64,000 nucleotides of DNA, taken from contig NZ_SJCY01000004.1 in NCBI RefSeq assembly GCF_004354365.1, positions 357,593-421,592 on the forward strand, given 5' to 3'. Below are positions 37,048 through 45,715 of the stretch, one piece after another. The position numbers and the translations under genes are program-made. Numbering within the stretch: the first letter of the stretch is position 1; each line of letters begins with the position of its first letter. This DNA is from Pedobacter changchengzhani. GTDB taxonomy: Bacteria > Bacteroidota > Bacteroidia > Sphingobacteriales > Sphingobacteriaceae. The notes under the pieces were generated by a model. The model searched no databases. It was not told where the DNA came from and saw nothing but the letters and a program-made list of their open reading frames with translations.

Positions 37048-37523
37048 AGATCGAATAAAGTTGCCACAACATTAGCAGTTCAAGATTATAGTCAATTGAA
37101 AAAAGATTATGGGCGTGAGCAAGCAGAAGTTATTCTAAACATCGTTGGAAACATAATAGCTGGTCAAGTTACTGGCGACACCGCAAAGCATTTGTCCGAG
37201 CGGTTTGGTAAAATCCAACAACAACGCCAAAGTGTTTCGATTAATAGTTCTGATACTTCTATCAGTAGATCAACTCAATTAGACTTTGCTATTCCCGCAT
37301 CTAAAATATCTACTTTATCTTCTGGAGAATTTGTGGGTATGGTTGCCGATGATCCTCACGCTAAAATTGAGTTGAAAGTTTTCATAATGAAATTTTAAAT
37401 GATCAAAATGCTATAAAAAGAGAAGAGCTTGAATATAAAATGATGCCTAAAATCCGAACCACCGATTCGGAAATGGTACAAATGAATTATTATCAAATTA
37501 AACAAGACATACAAAAATTAATT
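37048..37523 (+). pseudogene. C-terminal fragment of TraG/MobC conjugative coupling ATPase, frameshifted
   Basis: The frame from about 37050 reads RSNKVATTLAVQDYSQL and goes on through QVTGDTAKHLSERFGK and PASKISTLSSGEFVGM, which matches the C-terminal part of Bacteroidota VirD4/TraG-type coupling proteins (MobC). Near 37379 one base is missing (KVF then HNEILND in the +1 frame). After the shift the frame continues to NYYQIKQDIQKLIG at 37523, the usual end of the family. There is no start codon or N-terminal ATPase region. It begins exactly where a repeated sequence ends (CTTTTCAATCCA) and stops at the second direct repeat, so it is a scar of a lost conjugative element. Confidence 0.85.
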
Positions 37524-37587
37524 GGGATCAAGCAAAAAAGCTGTGGACTTGGGGATAAAGTTCGGATATTCGTGTTGGCTCAAAAGT

Positions 37588-37672
37588 TATGTAGTGTAGC
37601 CCGTTATCGCGTCTCGCGTTTTCGGCGGGAAGGTTGTAGGTTCTCCCGAAACTTCGAATGCTGCCATCCCGA
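37588..37672 (+). pseudogene. Second, more decayed tRNA-Pro pseudocopy
   Basis: Recognisable as ATGTAGTGTAGCCCGTTATC, a disrupted anticodon arm (CTCGCGTTTTCGGCGGG), then GGTTCTCCCGAAACTTCG and CTGCCATCCCGACAAC. It shares the hairpin insertion with the copy at 36902, so the insertion predates the duplication. Confidence 0.75.
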
Positions 37673-37764
37673 CAACTTCCAGTTCAGCTGGATTTGCTTT
37701 TAAGTAGTCTATTTTATTTTGTAGTAAATTGCAGTTCCTTTTTCCATCATCTCAAAACAAAAAG

Positions 37765-38304
37765 TTATTTTTTCTTCGAAAGGAAATCCAACACACTCGT
37801 TGCATGTTCATCGCCCTTTAGCATTCCTTTAAATTTGAATACCACTTTGCCTTCTTTATCTACTAAAAAAGTTTCCCTACCGGTTACAAACATTACATTT
37901 TTAACGCCAAACATTTTTAAAACTTTGTTATCCGGATCACTTAATAGGGTAAAAGGGAGTTTGTGGTTTTTTTGAAATGCTAAGTGACTCTCAACACTGC
38001 CAGAGTTTATACCAATCACCATCGCATCTGCGTTTTTAAATTGCTCGAAGCTATCTCTAAAAGCGCATGCTTCTTTCGTGCAAACACTGCTTTCATCCTT
38101 CGGATAAAAATAGATAACCAACTTCTTTTTACCAATGTAATCTGCAATGGTAAAGTTTTTCCCGTTTTGATCTTTCAACACAAATTTGGGAACTTTACTG
38201 CCCAATACAATTGGTATATTGGTTTGCCTATTTTCTTGGGCGTTTACATGGCTATTGCAAATTAGAGCTAGGGCAAAGCAAAATGACGACTTTAGTATTT
38301 TCAT
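37765..38304 (-). CDS. Exported peroxiredoxin, PrxQ/Bcp type
   Basis: A 179-residue thiol peroxidase with a signal peptide (MKILKSSFCFALALICNSHVNA). The peroxidatic Cys75 and resolving Cys80 lie in SSVCTKEAC, the five-residue spacing of the PrxQ alpha subgroup; family members more usually read PGCT. FYPKDES and the C-terminal VFKFKGMLKG fit. The start at 38304 is chosen over 38406 because it begins the signal peptide directly. An exported PrxQ should protect the periplasm and needs a periplasmic thiol donor, not visible here. Confidence 0.88.
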   Translation of the reverse strand: MKILKSSFCFALALICNSHVNAQENRQTNIPIVLGSKVPKFVLKDQNGKNFTIADYIGKKKLVIYFYPKDESSVCTKEACAFRDSFEQFKNADAMVIGINSGSVESHLAFQKNHKLPFTLLSDPDNKVLKMFGVKNVMFVTGRETFLVDKEGKVVFKFKGMLKGDEHATSVLDFLSKKK

Positions 38305-38793
38305 GCTGGGTTTCTTTTTAGTGATTAACCTATTTACGAAATTTTGTGAACGATGGATGATAGAAGCAGCGCAAACGGATTTGTATATTTTGGCTAAAGC
38401 CGACAAAAATTAATTAATATCCGTCGGTTGAAACTGATGGCAGAAATAATATTAATAGCAGGATGCCTAAAAACAATAAATTAACAAATTGTAAAAGAAA
38501 TAAATTTGGCAATGTCGCTGTGTTCAGTTTTTTCGATGATTATTTTAAGGGTATTTTAAAACTTTAGAAGCACTAATGTGGGCGCTTTTCTCGCCTAAAA
38601 TTTGGATGCCAGTTTTTGCCCGCCGACGGGCATGACGATGGTCGGGATATTATTCTGCCTAAATAATTTCTAAATTGATTTTGAGAAAGCCTCTTAGTAA
38701 ATCTAATAGCACTTGGATTCAGCCAATAGATTATATCAAAGATGAAAATTGGCTTTAACTAAAAAGCAAACCAATTATTTGTTTTGAATCTAA
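38305..38793. other. Intergenic region without recognisable gene
   Basis: About 490 bases. It contains a short GC-rich hairpin, TGCCCG-ccga-CGGGCA at 38617-38632, in otherwise AT-rich sequence, perhaps a REP-like remnant. No open frame with coding character was seen. Confidence 0.5.
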
Positions 38794-39846
38794 TCAATTT
38801 GTTATCGAAATTTGTTTTTGGTAGGCTCTAAATGCTGCATTGTAATTGAACATTGGATCATCGTTGAGCGAAATTTCTTTGAAAAAACTATTTACCTTAA
38901 GTAGGCTAAGTTTATAATCTGCCAGCTTTATGGCATTTATTCCTAACATTTGAGCAACCTCATCGCCCAGGAGATGGTTCATTAATCCCGTAATTTCTGC
39001 AGTATCTATTTTTGGACCAGCCGTTTTTTTAATGTGCTCGATCAAACTTGCGGTAAGTTCCTTGCCATGGGTAGAAGGTTTGAATTGATCTGATTTAATC
39101 GCACTTTCTAACAAAACTGCTTGTTTTAAATCGTTGGGTAAAAGTGCTTGTTCAACGCCCATACTGTTTCCAATAACGTTCCAAAGGTGCATAAAGCTTA
39201 GTTTTTCCTTTTGATTTAAAATGTAGCCCAGCTTTCTCAGTCCTTTAATTACGATAAAGGAGAAAGATAAATTTGTGCCCGCCATATCTTCTTGGTTGAT
39301 GGGAACTCCGTATTCACCGGTTTTCCAAGCGGTATTTAAATAGGTATAATGCCTCACTGCGGCATGCATTAACCTAACCTTTAATAGTGCAACAAAACCA
39401 TTGCCCTGTTTCGTAAATGCAACAGGCGACATAATTGCCCACACAAAATCGGCGGTTTCTTTAAGTCTTTTTGGTGCATCGTTACGCATCCGGGCAGATA
39501 GATAAAGCACCATTGCGCCGTTTGCAGCGGTATAGCAATAGGGTAGTGAAAGTAGCCCAAGCAAATTCATAATTTCCGCCGCGTGGTTTCCAAAAAATGC
39601 TGCGCCTTGTTTCATCTGTTTTTCATCTACCCAATTGGGTAAACTTACAATAGAAGCAACAAGTGTCTGTTTTTCGGGGCTTACATTTTGTAAATCCTGG
39701 TTTGTACTTAGGCCATTCATCCAATCAAAAAGTTCTTTTTTTCTTTCTACATCGGCAAAGGCGTACGCAATAAGTGCATCAGCTAAAGGATCGCCAATAT
39801 TTCTTTTTTCATTCAGAAACGACTTCGAAAAAGTGAATGTATCCAT
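38794..39846 (-). CDS. MpaB-family oxygenase (DUF2236)
   Basis: A 350-residue helical protein of the MpaB/latex-clearing-protein (DUF2236) family, whose characterised members bind heme b. The segment VRLMHAAVRHY (about 167-177) contains His residues placed as in the family, and FGNHAAEIMNLLG and GTNLSFSFIVI fit too. There is no signal peptide, so it is cytoplasmic or membrane-associated. The substrate is unknown. The gene stands alone on the minus strand. Confidence 0.82.
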   Translation of the reverse strand: MDTFTFSKSFLNEKRNIGDPLADALIAYAFADVERKKELFDWMNGLSTNQDLQNVSPEKQTLVASIVSLPNWVDEKQMKQGAAFFGNHAAEIMNLLGLLSLPYCYTAANGAMVLYLSARMRNDAPKRLKETADFVWAIMSPVAFTKQGNGFVALLKVRLMHAAVRHYTYLNTAWKTGEYGVPINQEDMAGTNLSFSFIVIKGLRKLGYILNQKEKLSFMHLWNVIGNSMGVEQALLPNDLKQAVLLESAIKSDQFKPSTHGKELTASLIEHIKKTAGPKIDTAEITGLMNHLLGDEVAQMLGINAIKLADYKLSLLKVNSFFKEISLNDDPMFNYNAAFRAYQKQISITN

Positions 39847-40319
39847 AAGTTTAAATCATTAATGATATGCCAACAAATTGTCGGCTTATGATGGTAATGC
39901 AATTTATCGATTATTTATGTTTGATGCAAAAAGGTGCAATAAACTTGTTGAAAAATGATAGAAATATTAGAAAATAAATGCGCAAATTTTGTCTTTTAAT
40001 GATGGGCTGGTTATCAAAGTTTTACTGACCATATCGCAATCAATCAATTTTTTAATCTCCACGATTTAGGCAGCTTGCTAGCGCTCCCGATTGGAATGGC
40101 ATCCTTTATTTGGCTTTTCTGCCAAAGAAAGATATAATGAAAAGCGGGAAAAAGCGCCCAAAAAATGAATAAGAATACGGTTAGATTAGCTACGAGCTAG
40201 AATACAAACAACGTTTTCAACCAAATCAAAATACTATACAATTTCAGTATTTTCGTTAAGTTTACATTTGCTAAAGGCGTTGCTGAGTGCAGTTTGTTTA
40301 AACCTTCAAATATTATAAA
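39847..40319. other. Divergent intergenic region with candidate promoter
   Basis: About 470 bases with no gene. The stretch 40100-40160 resembles dispersed-repeat debris. TACATTTG at 40263-40270 with TTTC at 40242-40245 may be the promoter of the glycosidase gene. Confidence 0.45.
40263..40270 (+). promoter_or_regulatory. -7 box (TACATTTG) of the six-hairpin glycosidase gene
   Basis: An exact TAnnTTTG match about 50 bases before the ATG at 40320, with a TTTC in place of the -33 box 17 bases upstream. Confidence 0.45.
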
Positions 40320-41603
40320 ATGAAAAAATATATCATTCTTCTGCTGGTGGCATTTTGCTCATCCGAAATTTCCTTTGCGCAAGAAGAATCGCCTTTAGCT
40401 ACTTTTAATAGTTTAAAAAACCAAGTTAAATTGCAAGGGGAGGCGTTGTTGAAAGACGGCTTTAAAGCTGGAGATGGATATGGCGAAGTATGGATTAGAG
40501 ATTTTAACACTTTTATGGAGTTATCTTGTAAGGTGAACGACAAAGACGTTATCAAAAAACACCTGATTACGTTTTTCCAATTGCAGCAGCCTGACGGCGA
40601 AATTGTAGATGGGTATGTTCCAAGGCCGAAAGAAGGTGCATCTGATTATTATAAATATCAAACACCTTTGGCGCCAACGTATGTTGGGCATAAAAATACA
40701 GTAGAAACTGATCAGGAAAGTTCGTTGGTACAGGCGGTTTCAAAATATATTAGAAATACTGGAGATACCTCTATTTTAAAGGATACAGTGGGCGGAATAA
40801 CGGTATTAAAACGACTTGAAAACGCCATGCAGTTTTTGCTGCAGCAAAGGTTTAGCGAAAAATATGGCTTGCTTTGGGGTGCAACAACTGCCGATTGGGG
40901 CGACGTGCAACCAGAACACAGCTGGGGCGTAGAGGTAAATGAAAATACGCATAAAGCGATTGACATTTACGACAATGCCATGTTTGTAATTGCCTTAAAT
41001 AATTTTTTAGATTTTGCTGGTTTAACCAAACAAGATGTAAAAAAATGGGCCGCAGTGAAAAGTAAGCTTAAGCAGCATATTCGAAAATATCTTTGGGATA
41101 AAACCAAGCAGAAATTTGTGCCACATATTTACTTAGATGGATCGCCATTTCCAGCTTCTTTTGATGAATCTGTAATTTACTATCATGGCGGTACGGCTGT
41201 TGCCATCGAAGCAGGTTTACTAAGCAAAGCGGAGGTTTTGGCTTCGTATTATAAAATGCAAGATGATGTGAACAAAGCGCATGCATCCACAATTGGGTTA
41301 ACATTATACCCAACTTACCCAGCAGGTTTTTTTGAGAACAAGGGTATGGGCCCATATTCTTATCAAAACGGTGGCGACTGGACTTGGTTCGGCGCCCGTA
41401 TGGTTACACAGTTGGCAGATTATGGATTTGCGAAAGAAGCTTTGGTAGCTTTACAGCCGATGTTGCAGCGTGTGGTTAAAAATAAAGGTTTTTTTGAGTG
41501 GTACACTCCAGATAATCAGCCAAAAGGTTCTTCAAGTTTCCGTGGCTCTGCAGGCGTATTGTTTACTGCAATTACTAATTTAGAAAATAAGTTGAAGAAC
41601 TAG
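40320..41603 (+). CDS. Exported six-hairpin (alpha/alpha)6-barrel glycosidase-like protein
   Basis: A 427-residue exported protein; the signal peptide ends near SEISFAQ. The segments YGEVWIRDFNTFMEL (about 54-68), ETDQESSLVQAV and NGGDWTWFGARM carry the acidic and aromatic residues usual in the six-hairpin glycosidase superfamily (GH63, GH78 and glycogen-debranching-like enzymes). The exact family and substrate are not clear. It sits beside a GH28 enzyme and an esterase, which suggests breakdown of plant or algal glycans. It has no SusC/SusD neighbours. Confidence 0.78.
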   Translation: MKKYIILLLVAFCSSEISFAQEESPLATFNSLKNQVKLQGEALLKDGFKAGDGYGEVWIRDFNTFMELSCKVNDKDVIKKHLITFFQLQQPDGEIVDGYVPRPKEGASDYYKYQTPLAPTYVGHKNTVETDQESSLVQAVSKYIRNTGDTSILKDTVGGITVLKRLENAMQFLLQQRFSEKYGLLWGATTADWGDVQPEHSWGVEVNENTHKAIDIYDNAMFVIALNNFLDFAGLTKQDVKKWAAVKSKLKQHIRKYLWDKTKQKFVPHIYLDGSPFPASFDESVIYYHGGTAVAIEAGLLSKAEVLASYYKMQDDVNKAHASTIGLTLYPTYPAGFFENKGMGPYSYQNGGDWTWFGARMVTQLADYGFAKEALVALQPMLQRVVKNKGFFEWYTPDNQPKGSSSFRGSAGVLFTAITNLENKLKN

Positions 41604-41745
41604 CAAGATCGTAGCAAATTAATACGTTAGTGATAAATAATGGTTGTAAATAACATTAAATTTTGTTTAATACACAGCATGGTGCCCTGCGTTAAAGATT
41701 GAAGGTGTTTTTTTCGTCTTTATTTTTTATGCAATGTTAGTTAAA

Positions 41746-43200
41746 CTAAAATTTATTGCCACTACTTTGATAACTGAACGGTTCCTTTATAGCATCGGGC
41801 CCGGTGAGTTTCAAATCATCAAAAACGCAATCATGTGCATCGTCTAAAACAACTGCGTTGCGAAAATCTTTTTTGGTACTGGCTATGCGAACATTTTTAA
41901 AACTAATATTTTTCGAGTGTCGGATGTAAATAGCCCAAGATGGAAGTTCGCCAAACATATCATATTCTGGATAGACTTTTGGATTCTCGGGCACTTTTGT
42001 AAGTGTTTTAGCAGACATTTTATATGTTGCAGCATTTGCTCCACCGAGCGTTGCTACAGAAATATGTGTTAAACTTATATTAGAAACAAATTGGCCAGGC
42101 AAACCTGCAATAAGGATGGCCGGAGCGGATCCATTTTCCCGACCTTGCTTAATGCCTACCTTAATCGACACGTTACTTATTTTCACATCTTTTATTTCGC
42201 TAGGGCGATTACCACCTCTTGCACCCAAACGGATAAAAATTCCATTTCCAACACCTGTGGCAGTCATGTTATTTATTTCAATATTTTGTATAGTAGAACC
42301 ATCTACCGATTCTAATGAGACGGCGGCACGGTAACTATCATATACTTTATTGTTAATTATTTTTATATTCCGAAATGTACCATGGGTTGCGGTTCCAATT
42401 TTAAAACCACTAGCTCCGTTGTGCATTTCATTATTTTCGATGAGGATGTTTGCGTTACTTTTTGTTGAATCTAAAGATTTAAGGCAGATACAATCATCGT
42501 TAGCAGTGAAGCTAGAATTTTTAACCGTAAAATTTTCACAATCTACAATGTCAATGCCGTCATTATTGTGAAATGCTTTGCTGTTTACGTTAATGCCATT
42601 AACCATTACATTTTTGCATTGGTTATAACACTCTACCCAACAGGCCGAATTTTTTAGAGCAATACCTTGCACCGTTACAGCTCTGCAACCAAATAAACTG
42701 ATAATCATAGGCCTATTGTCTTCACCGGGTTTTTTTGCATTTGGATCTTTAATTAGTCCTTGATTAATCATGGCAGTTATATTAGCGACAAGCGGTGCGC
42801 CTTGGCCATCAATTGTACCTTTTCCGGTAATACCAACATTATTTTGATTTAAACCTAATAGGAGTGCTAAACAACTTTGTCTGCCATTATCAAAGGGTGT
42901 ATTTTGCCTGTCGTAGTCGAGCGGATTTGTTGAGCCAAGCAGTATCGACCCATCGTTTAACTGGACTGTAACAGCAGATTTTAAGTGAATGCAACCCGTA
43001 AGATAGGTGCCTGAAGAAAAAACCAATCTCCCGCCGCCATGATTGCTAATGTAATCGATGCCAGTTTGGATGGCTTTAGTGTTTAATACATCAGCGCTAT
43101 TTTTAACACCGAAGAAGGCTGCGGGATAATCTTTTGCGCATACAGAAGTGTAGTTGAAAATAATTAAGGCAATTGTAATTGAAAATAAAGTACGTTTCAT
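41746..43200 (-). CDS. Exported GH28-like polygalacturonase family protein
   Basis: A 484-residue right-handed beta-helix protein with a signal peptide ending near TSVCA. GH28 landmarks are NNDGIDIVD (about 212-220) and NDDCICLKS (about 234-242), holding the catalytic Asp residues. The usual GHG motif is altered to GASGFKIGT, so the conserved His is absent, and the final RIK motif is replaced by YRAAVSLES. Such variants are common in Bacteroidota GH28 paralogues and may act on other uronic-acid or rhamnose-containing polymers. Convergent with the upstream glycosidase gene, 142 bases away. Confidence 0.85.
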   Translation of the reverse strand: MKRTLFSITIALIIFNYTSVCAKDYPAAFFGVKNSADVLNTKAIQTGIDYISNHGGGRLVFSSGTYLTGCIHLKSAVTVQLNDGSILLGSTNPLDYDRQNTPFDNGRQSCLALLLGLNQNNVGITGKGTIDGQGAPLVANITAMINQGLIKDPNAKKPGEDNRPMIISLFGCRAVTVQGIALKNSACWVECYNQCKNVMVNGINVNSKAFHNNDGIDIVDCENFTVKNSSFTANDDCICLKSLDSTKSNANILIENNEMHNGASGFKIGTATHGTFRNIKIINNKVYDSYRAAVSLESVDGSTIQNIEINNMTATGVGNGIFIRLGARGGNRPSEIKDVKISNVSIKVGIKQGRENGSAPAILIAGLPGQFVSNISLTHISVATLGGANAATYKMSAKTLTKVPENPKVYPEYDMFGELPSWAIYIRHSKNISFKNVRIASTKKDFRNAVVLDDAHDCVFDDLKLTGPDAIKEPFSYQSSGNKF

Positions 43201-43235
43201 GATTATGAATAGTTTTGCAATACTGCACCGTTGTT

Positions 43236-43243
43236 CAAACGTA
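43236..43243 (-). promoter_or_regulatory. -7 box (TACGTTTG) of the GH28-like gene
   Basis: An exact TAnnTTTG on the minus strand, 35 bases before the ATG at 43200. No clear -33 box was found. Confidence 0.4.
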
Positions 43244-43431
43244 CGTATAAAAACTTAGTGATCCGTTCTTTGAAAAGCAACAATTAATTTCAGTTAGCTG
43301 GTAAATGTAGCACAGGAAGACAGTTTTTATTTTTTTAGCTAAAGATGTAGAAATTATCTCGAAAATTAAATGGCTGTAAATCTTGCAGCTATGTTGCTGA
43401 TGCCGTAAAAACTACATTTCTTATAATTTTA

Positions 43432-43464
43432 TTTTGCAAGGATGCTAAATTTGATTTATCTTCG
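43432..43464 (+). promoter_or_regulatory. Promoter of tRNA-Pro copy 2
   Basis: TTTTG at 43432-43436 and TATCTTCG at 43457-43464 with a 20-base spacer. The -7 box has one mismatch to TAnnTTTG. The tRNA begins 53 bases after it. Confidence 0.5.
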
Positions 43465-43517
43465 CAACACCAAAAAACAAAGAGGTAAATATTTCGATAT
43501 AACCTAAACTGTTTTTT

Positions 43518-43591
43518 CGGGATGTAGCGTAGCCCGGTATCGCGCCTGCTTTGGGAGCAGGAGGTCGTAGGTTCGAATCCTGCCATCCCGA
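43518..43591 (+). tRNA. tRNA-Pro (anticodon TGG), copy 2
   Basis: A 74-base tRNA identical in sequence to the copy at 36654-36727: acceptor CGGGATG/CATCCCG, anticodon TGG, T arm GTAGGTTCGAATCCTGC. Both copies should be functional. It has its own promoter and terminator. Confidence 0.95.
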
Positions 43592-43913
43592 CGTAAAGCC
43601 TGAGAACACGTGTTCTCAGGCTTTTTTGTTATCAGCAACTCCAAGGATGCTGGAAAAGGGGACCATGGATCAAGCAAAAAAGTTGGGCAAGAAAATTAAA
43701 GCTCGAGGTTAATCATAGCCAAAATATTTAAAAGTAAGATAGCGCATAGTTCAAAATAATCGACAATTCAAAGTCTATCACTTATTTATAATTTTTGTGG
43801 TTGAAAGACGCTTTGTAATATTTTAGATTCTCAACAGTTTTCTCTTTAATATTTCCGTAATTTTCCATCCTTAAATATTCTTCATTTATAAAATTACTCC
43901 AATAGAATTACCA
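43592..43913. other. Intergenic region after tRNA-Pro copy 2
   Basis: Holds the tRNA terminator, then a short stretch at 43667-43682 (GGATCAAGCAAAAAAG) also found at 37525 in the integration scar next to the other tRNA-Pro. The short frame after it (MDQAKKLGKKIKARG) is probably gene debris. Nothing else was seen. Confidence 0.5.
43595..43627 (+). terminator. Terminator of tRNA-Pro copy 2
   Basis: A perfect palindrome, AAAGCCTGAGAACAC against GTGTTCTCAGGCTTT, immediately followed by T residues, 4 bases after the tRNA. Confidence 0.9.
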
Positions 43914-45572
43914 ATGAAAATCAAATACTTTTTAATCGCCTGCTTTTCAATTACTGCATTTTCTCATTTTAGTGTAAGTGCTCAGGTTAACGGATCAAAT
44001 CCAGATGACGGTTACCAGAAATTACCACAACTATCACAAGGATTACATGGGTATATTTCTATGAATATGCCTCAGCAAAAAGAAGGTTTTGGTTACGGTG
44101 TGAGCTTTTATGTTAATGCATGGCCGCTGTTAGAGAAACCGCTTTCTAATTTCCAAATTGGGTTACCAGGAACTTGGGTTGTGCCTGATAATAGAGGATT
44201 TGAAGATCCACTTTGCCCGATTGGTACCTACGGCAGAGACAATTGGCCACAAAGAGGACCTTCGTATAGAGATGTTTTCCAGACAATTGAAGGTAGCTTG
44301 GGTTTTTGGGGCAGTACACAGTTCGGCTCTACCACCGCAAAATATAGAATGAACGGTACTGCAAATTGCTACAGTGGCGAAATATCTTCTCCGGGTTGGG
44401 GCTTTGGTCAAACAAAACCTTTAGCTAAAGATGCAATGGGCATGGCGCAGTTAAGTAACCATTTAATTATTCCGCCAGATGGGATTACGTTTGTAAAAGG
44501 CACATCGGGCGAATTGATGGGAAATGCGTGGATGGCTTTACCAATTGTTGTTGCGCAACCTAAAAAAGATGGAAAAGCCGCTTCGGGTGATGAAAGTTGG
44601 ACTTGCTTTTTAAATGCCTCTAATTTTAAGGGGCCAATCGCATTTTATATTCCTGGTATTTGGAGTAAAATTGCCGATAATTATCCTACGGCTGAAGGCA
44701 GAACGTTAGATACGAGAGAGGGTGTAGTTGGGGCTGGTGCAATTGAAATTAATTCGGTGCCACGTTTTGAGGCAACTGATAAAAATGGTGTGGTGTACAG
44801 TAAAATTCCTCGATTACAATTTCCGGTAGATAAGGACGGCATTACAACCCTTATGCAGGATGCAACATTGTATTCTAAAAATGCAATTTTCGGTCCACTA
44901 CAAAGTTTTTTTAATGATGGTGGTGTAATTCCAAATCGTTTTCCTGTTGATGCATCGTTTGTGCCACAATGCTCAACGGATAAAACTACCTATGATCAAG
45001 GGCCAAATTCTACACCAATTCAAGGCATTGATTCTTATTTTCAAGAAACAATGTTGGGTAAATCATCTTACGGTTTAAAATGGAAGAAAGAAGTAAAAAA
45101 CGGCTTGGCATTTTTTCCTGAATATTTTAAAGAGGAAGGCAATAAAATGGTTGCCATAACGGCTTCAGAAGTTCCGGATGATATCAACTTAAAGACTCAA
45201 AATTTCAATCCGGCGAGAACAGGTAGAACTTACAAATCTTTATCAAACGAAGGGAATGTTTACCAAACACCAGGTCCAAAATCTCAAACTTTTAAAGCAA
45301 CACTTACGGATGGATCGATCGTTACTTATCAGTGGTATAAATTTATAGATCAACCCGCATTGCAATCGTTAAATTTAAGCAGTGCTGATAAAGAGACCAT
45401 CCAAAAAAGAGTTGAGAAGATTCATGCAAGCTGGACATCTGATAAAACCTATATGGCGGCGCCAACCAAGGGCAAACTGGTTACTTTAGATAAAGCAATT
45501 ATTGTAAAACCACCAAAGGGGATGGAAGTTGGTTATGTGCCAATTGTGATTCAGCAAGAAGCGGGGAAATAA
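43914..45572 (+). CDS. Exported protein of unknown function
   Basis: A 552-residue protein with a signal peptide ending near SVSAQ. I do not recognise the family. The mature part is rich in Gly, Pro and aromatic residues (GFGYGVSFYVNAWPLLE, GSLGFWGSTQFG), suggesting a beta-rich secreted or surface protein. There are few Cys and no clear catalytic motif. It lies between glycan-active genes and 143 bases before an esterase gene, so a part in glycan use is possible but unproven. Confidence 0.7.
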   Translation: MKIKYFLIACFSITAFSHFSVSAQVNGSNPDDGYQKLPQLSQGLHGYISMNMPQQKEGFGYGVSFYVNAWPLLEKPLSNFQIGLPGTWVVPDNRGFEDPLCPIGTYGRDNWPQRGPSYRDVFQTIEGSLGFWGSTQFGSTTAKYRMNGTANCYSGEISSPGWGFGQTKPLAKDAMGMAQLSNHLIIPPDGITFVKGTSGELMGNAWMALPIVVAQPKKDGKAASGDESWTCFLNASNFKGPIAFYIPGIWSKIADNYPTAEGRTLDTREGVVGAGAIEINSVPRFEATDKNGVVYSKIPRLQFPVDKDGITTLMQDATLYSKNAIFGPLQSFFNDGGVIPNRFPVDASFVPQCSTDKTTYDQGPNSTPIQGIDSYFQETMLGKSSYGLKWKKEVKNGLAFFPEYFKEEGNKMVAITASEVPDDINLKTQNFNPARTGRTYKSLSNEGNVYQTPGPKSQTFKATLTDGSIVTYQWYKFIDQPALQSLNLSSADKETIQKRVEKIHASWTSDKTYMAAPTKGKLVTLDKAIIVKPPKGMEVGYVPIVIQQEAGK

Positions 45573-45715
45573 ATAGCATTGGTCTGTACCTAACCGAAAT
45601 TAGTAGCGTTTTAAGAGTGCATTGAATCGTATAACAGTTGTTTTGTTAATTGTATGAGTTTTGGTGCCATTAAATTGAATTATATTGCAGTAATAATTTA
45701 GAAAACTATTCGATA

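Larger units (their letters stand above)
36841..37711. repeat. Pair of long direct repeats carrying degenerate tRNA-Pro copies
   Basis: A block of about 185 bases at 36841-37025 recurs at 37524-37711. Both begin GGGATCAAG, contain GCTGTGGACTTGGGGATAAA, run into a tRNA-Pro-like stretch, and end with GACAACTTCCAGTTCA and CTTTTAAGTAG. The second is more diverged, chiefly in the tRNA part. Together with the flank of the intact tRNA-Pro (36726-36748), the tRNA 3' end plus ACAACTTCCAG occurs three times. The repeats bracket a fragment of a conjugation gene, as at att sites of an integrated element. Confidence 0.85.
43201..43517. other. Divergent intergenic region with promoters for GH28 and tRNA-Pro
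   Basis: About 317 bases without a gene. On the minus strand TACGTTTG (43236-43243) can serve the GH28 gene. On the plus strand TTTTG (43432-43436) and TATCTTCG (43457-43464), 20 bases apart, can serve tRNA-Pro. Confidence 0.5.

Noticed and set aside
37440..37975. Two short plus-strand frames after the TraG fragment
   Set aside because: They cross the direct repeat and the opposite-strand PrxQ gene; the first only continues the frameshifted coupling-protein fragment at its start.
43389..43586. Minus-strand open frame MAGFEPTTSCSQ
   Set aside because: Antisense of tRNA-Pro copy 2, not a gene.
43667..43712. Small frame MDQAKKLGKKIKARG as a peptide gene
   Set aside because: Fifteen codons sharing its first bases with the integration scar; better explained as debris.
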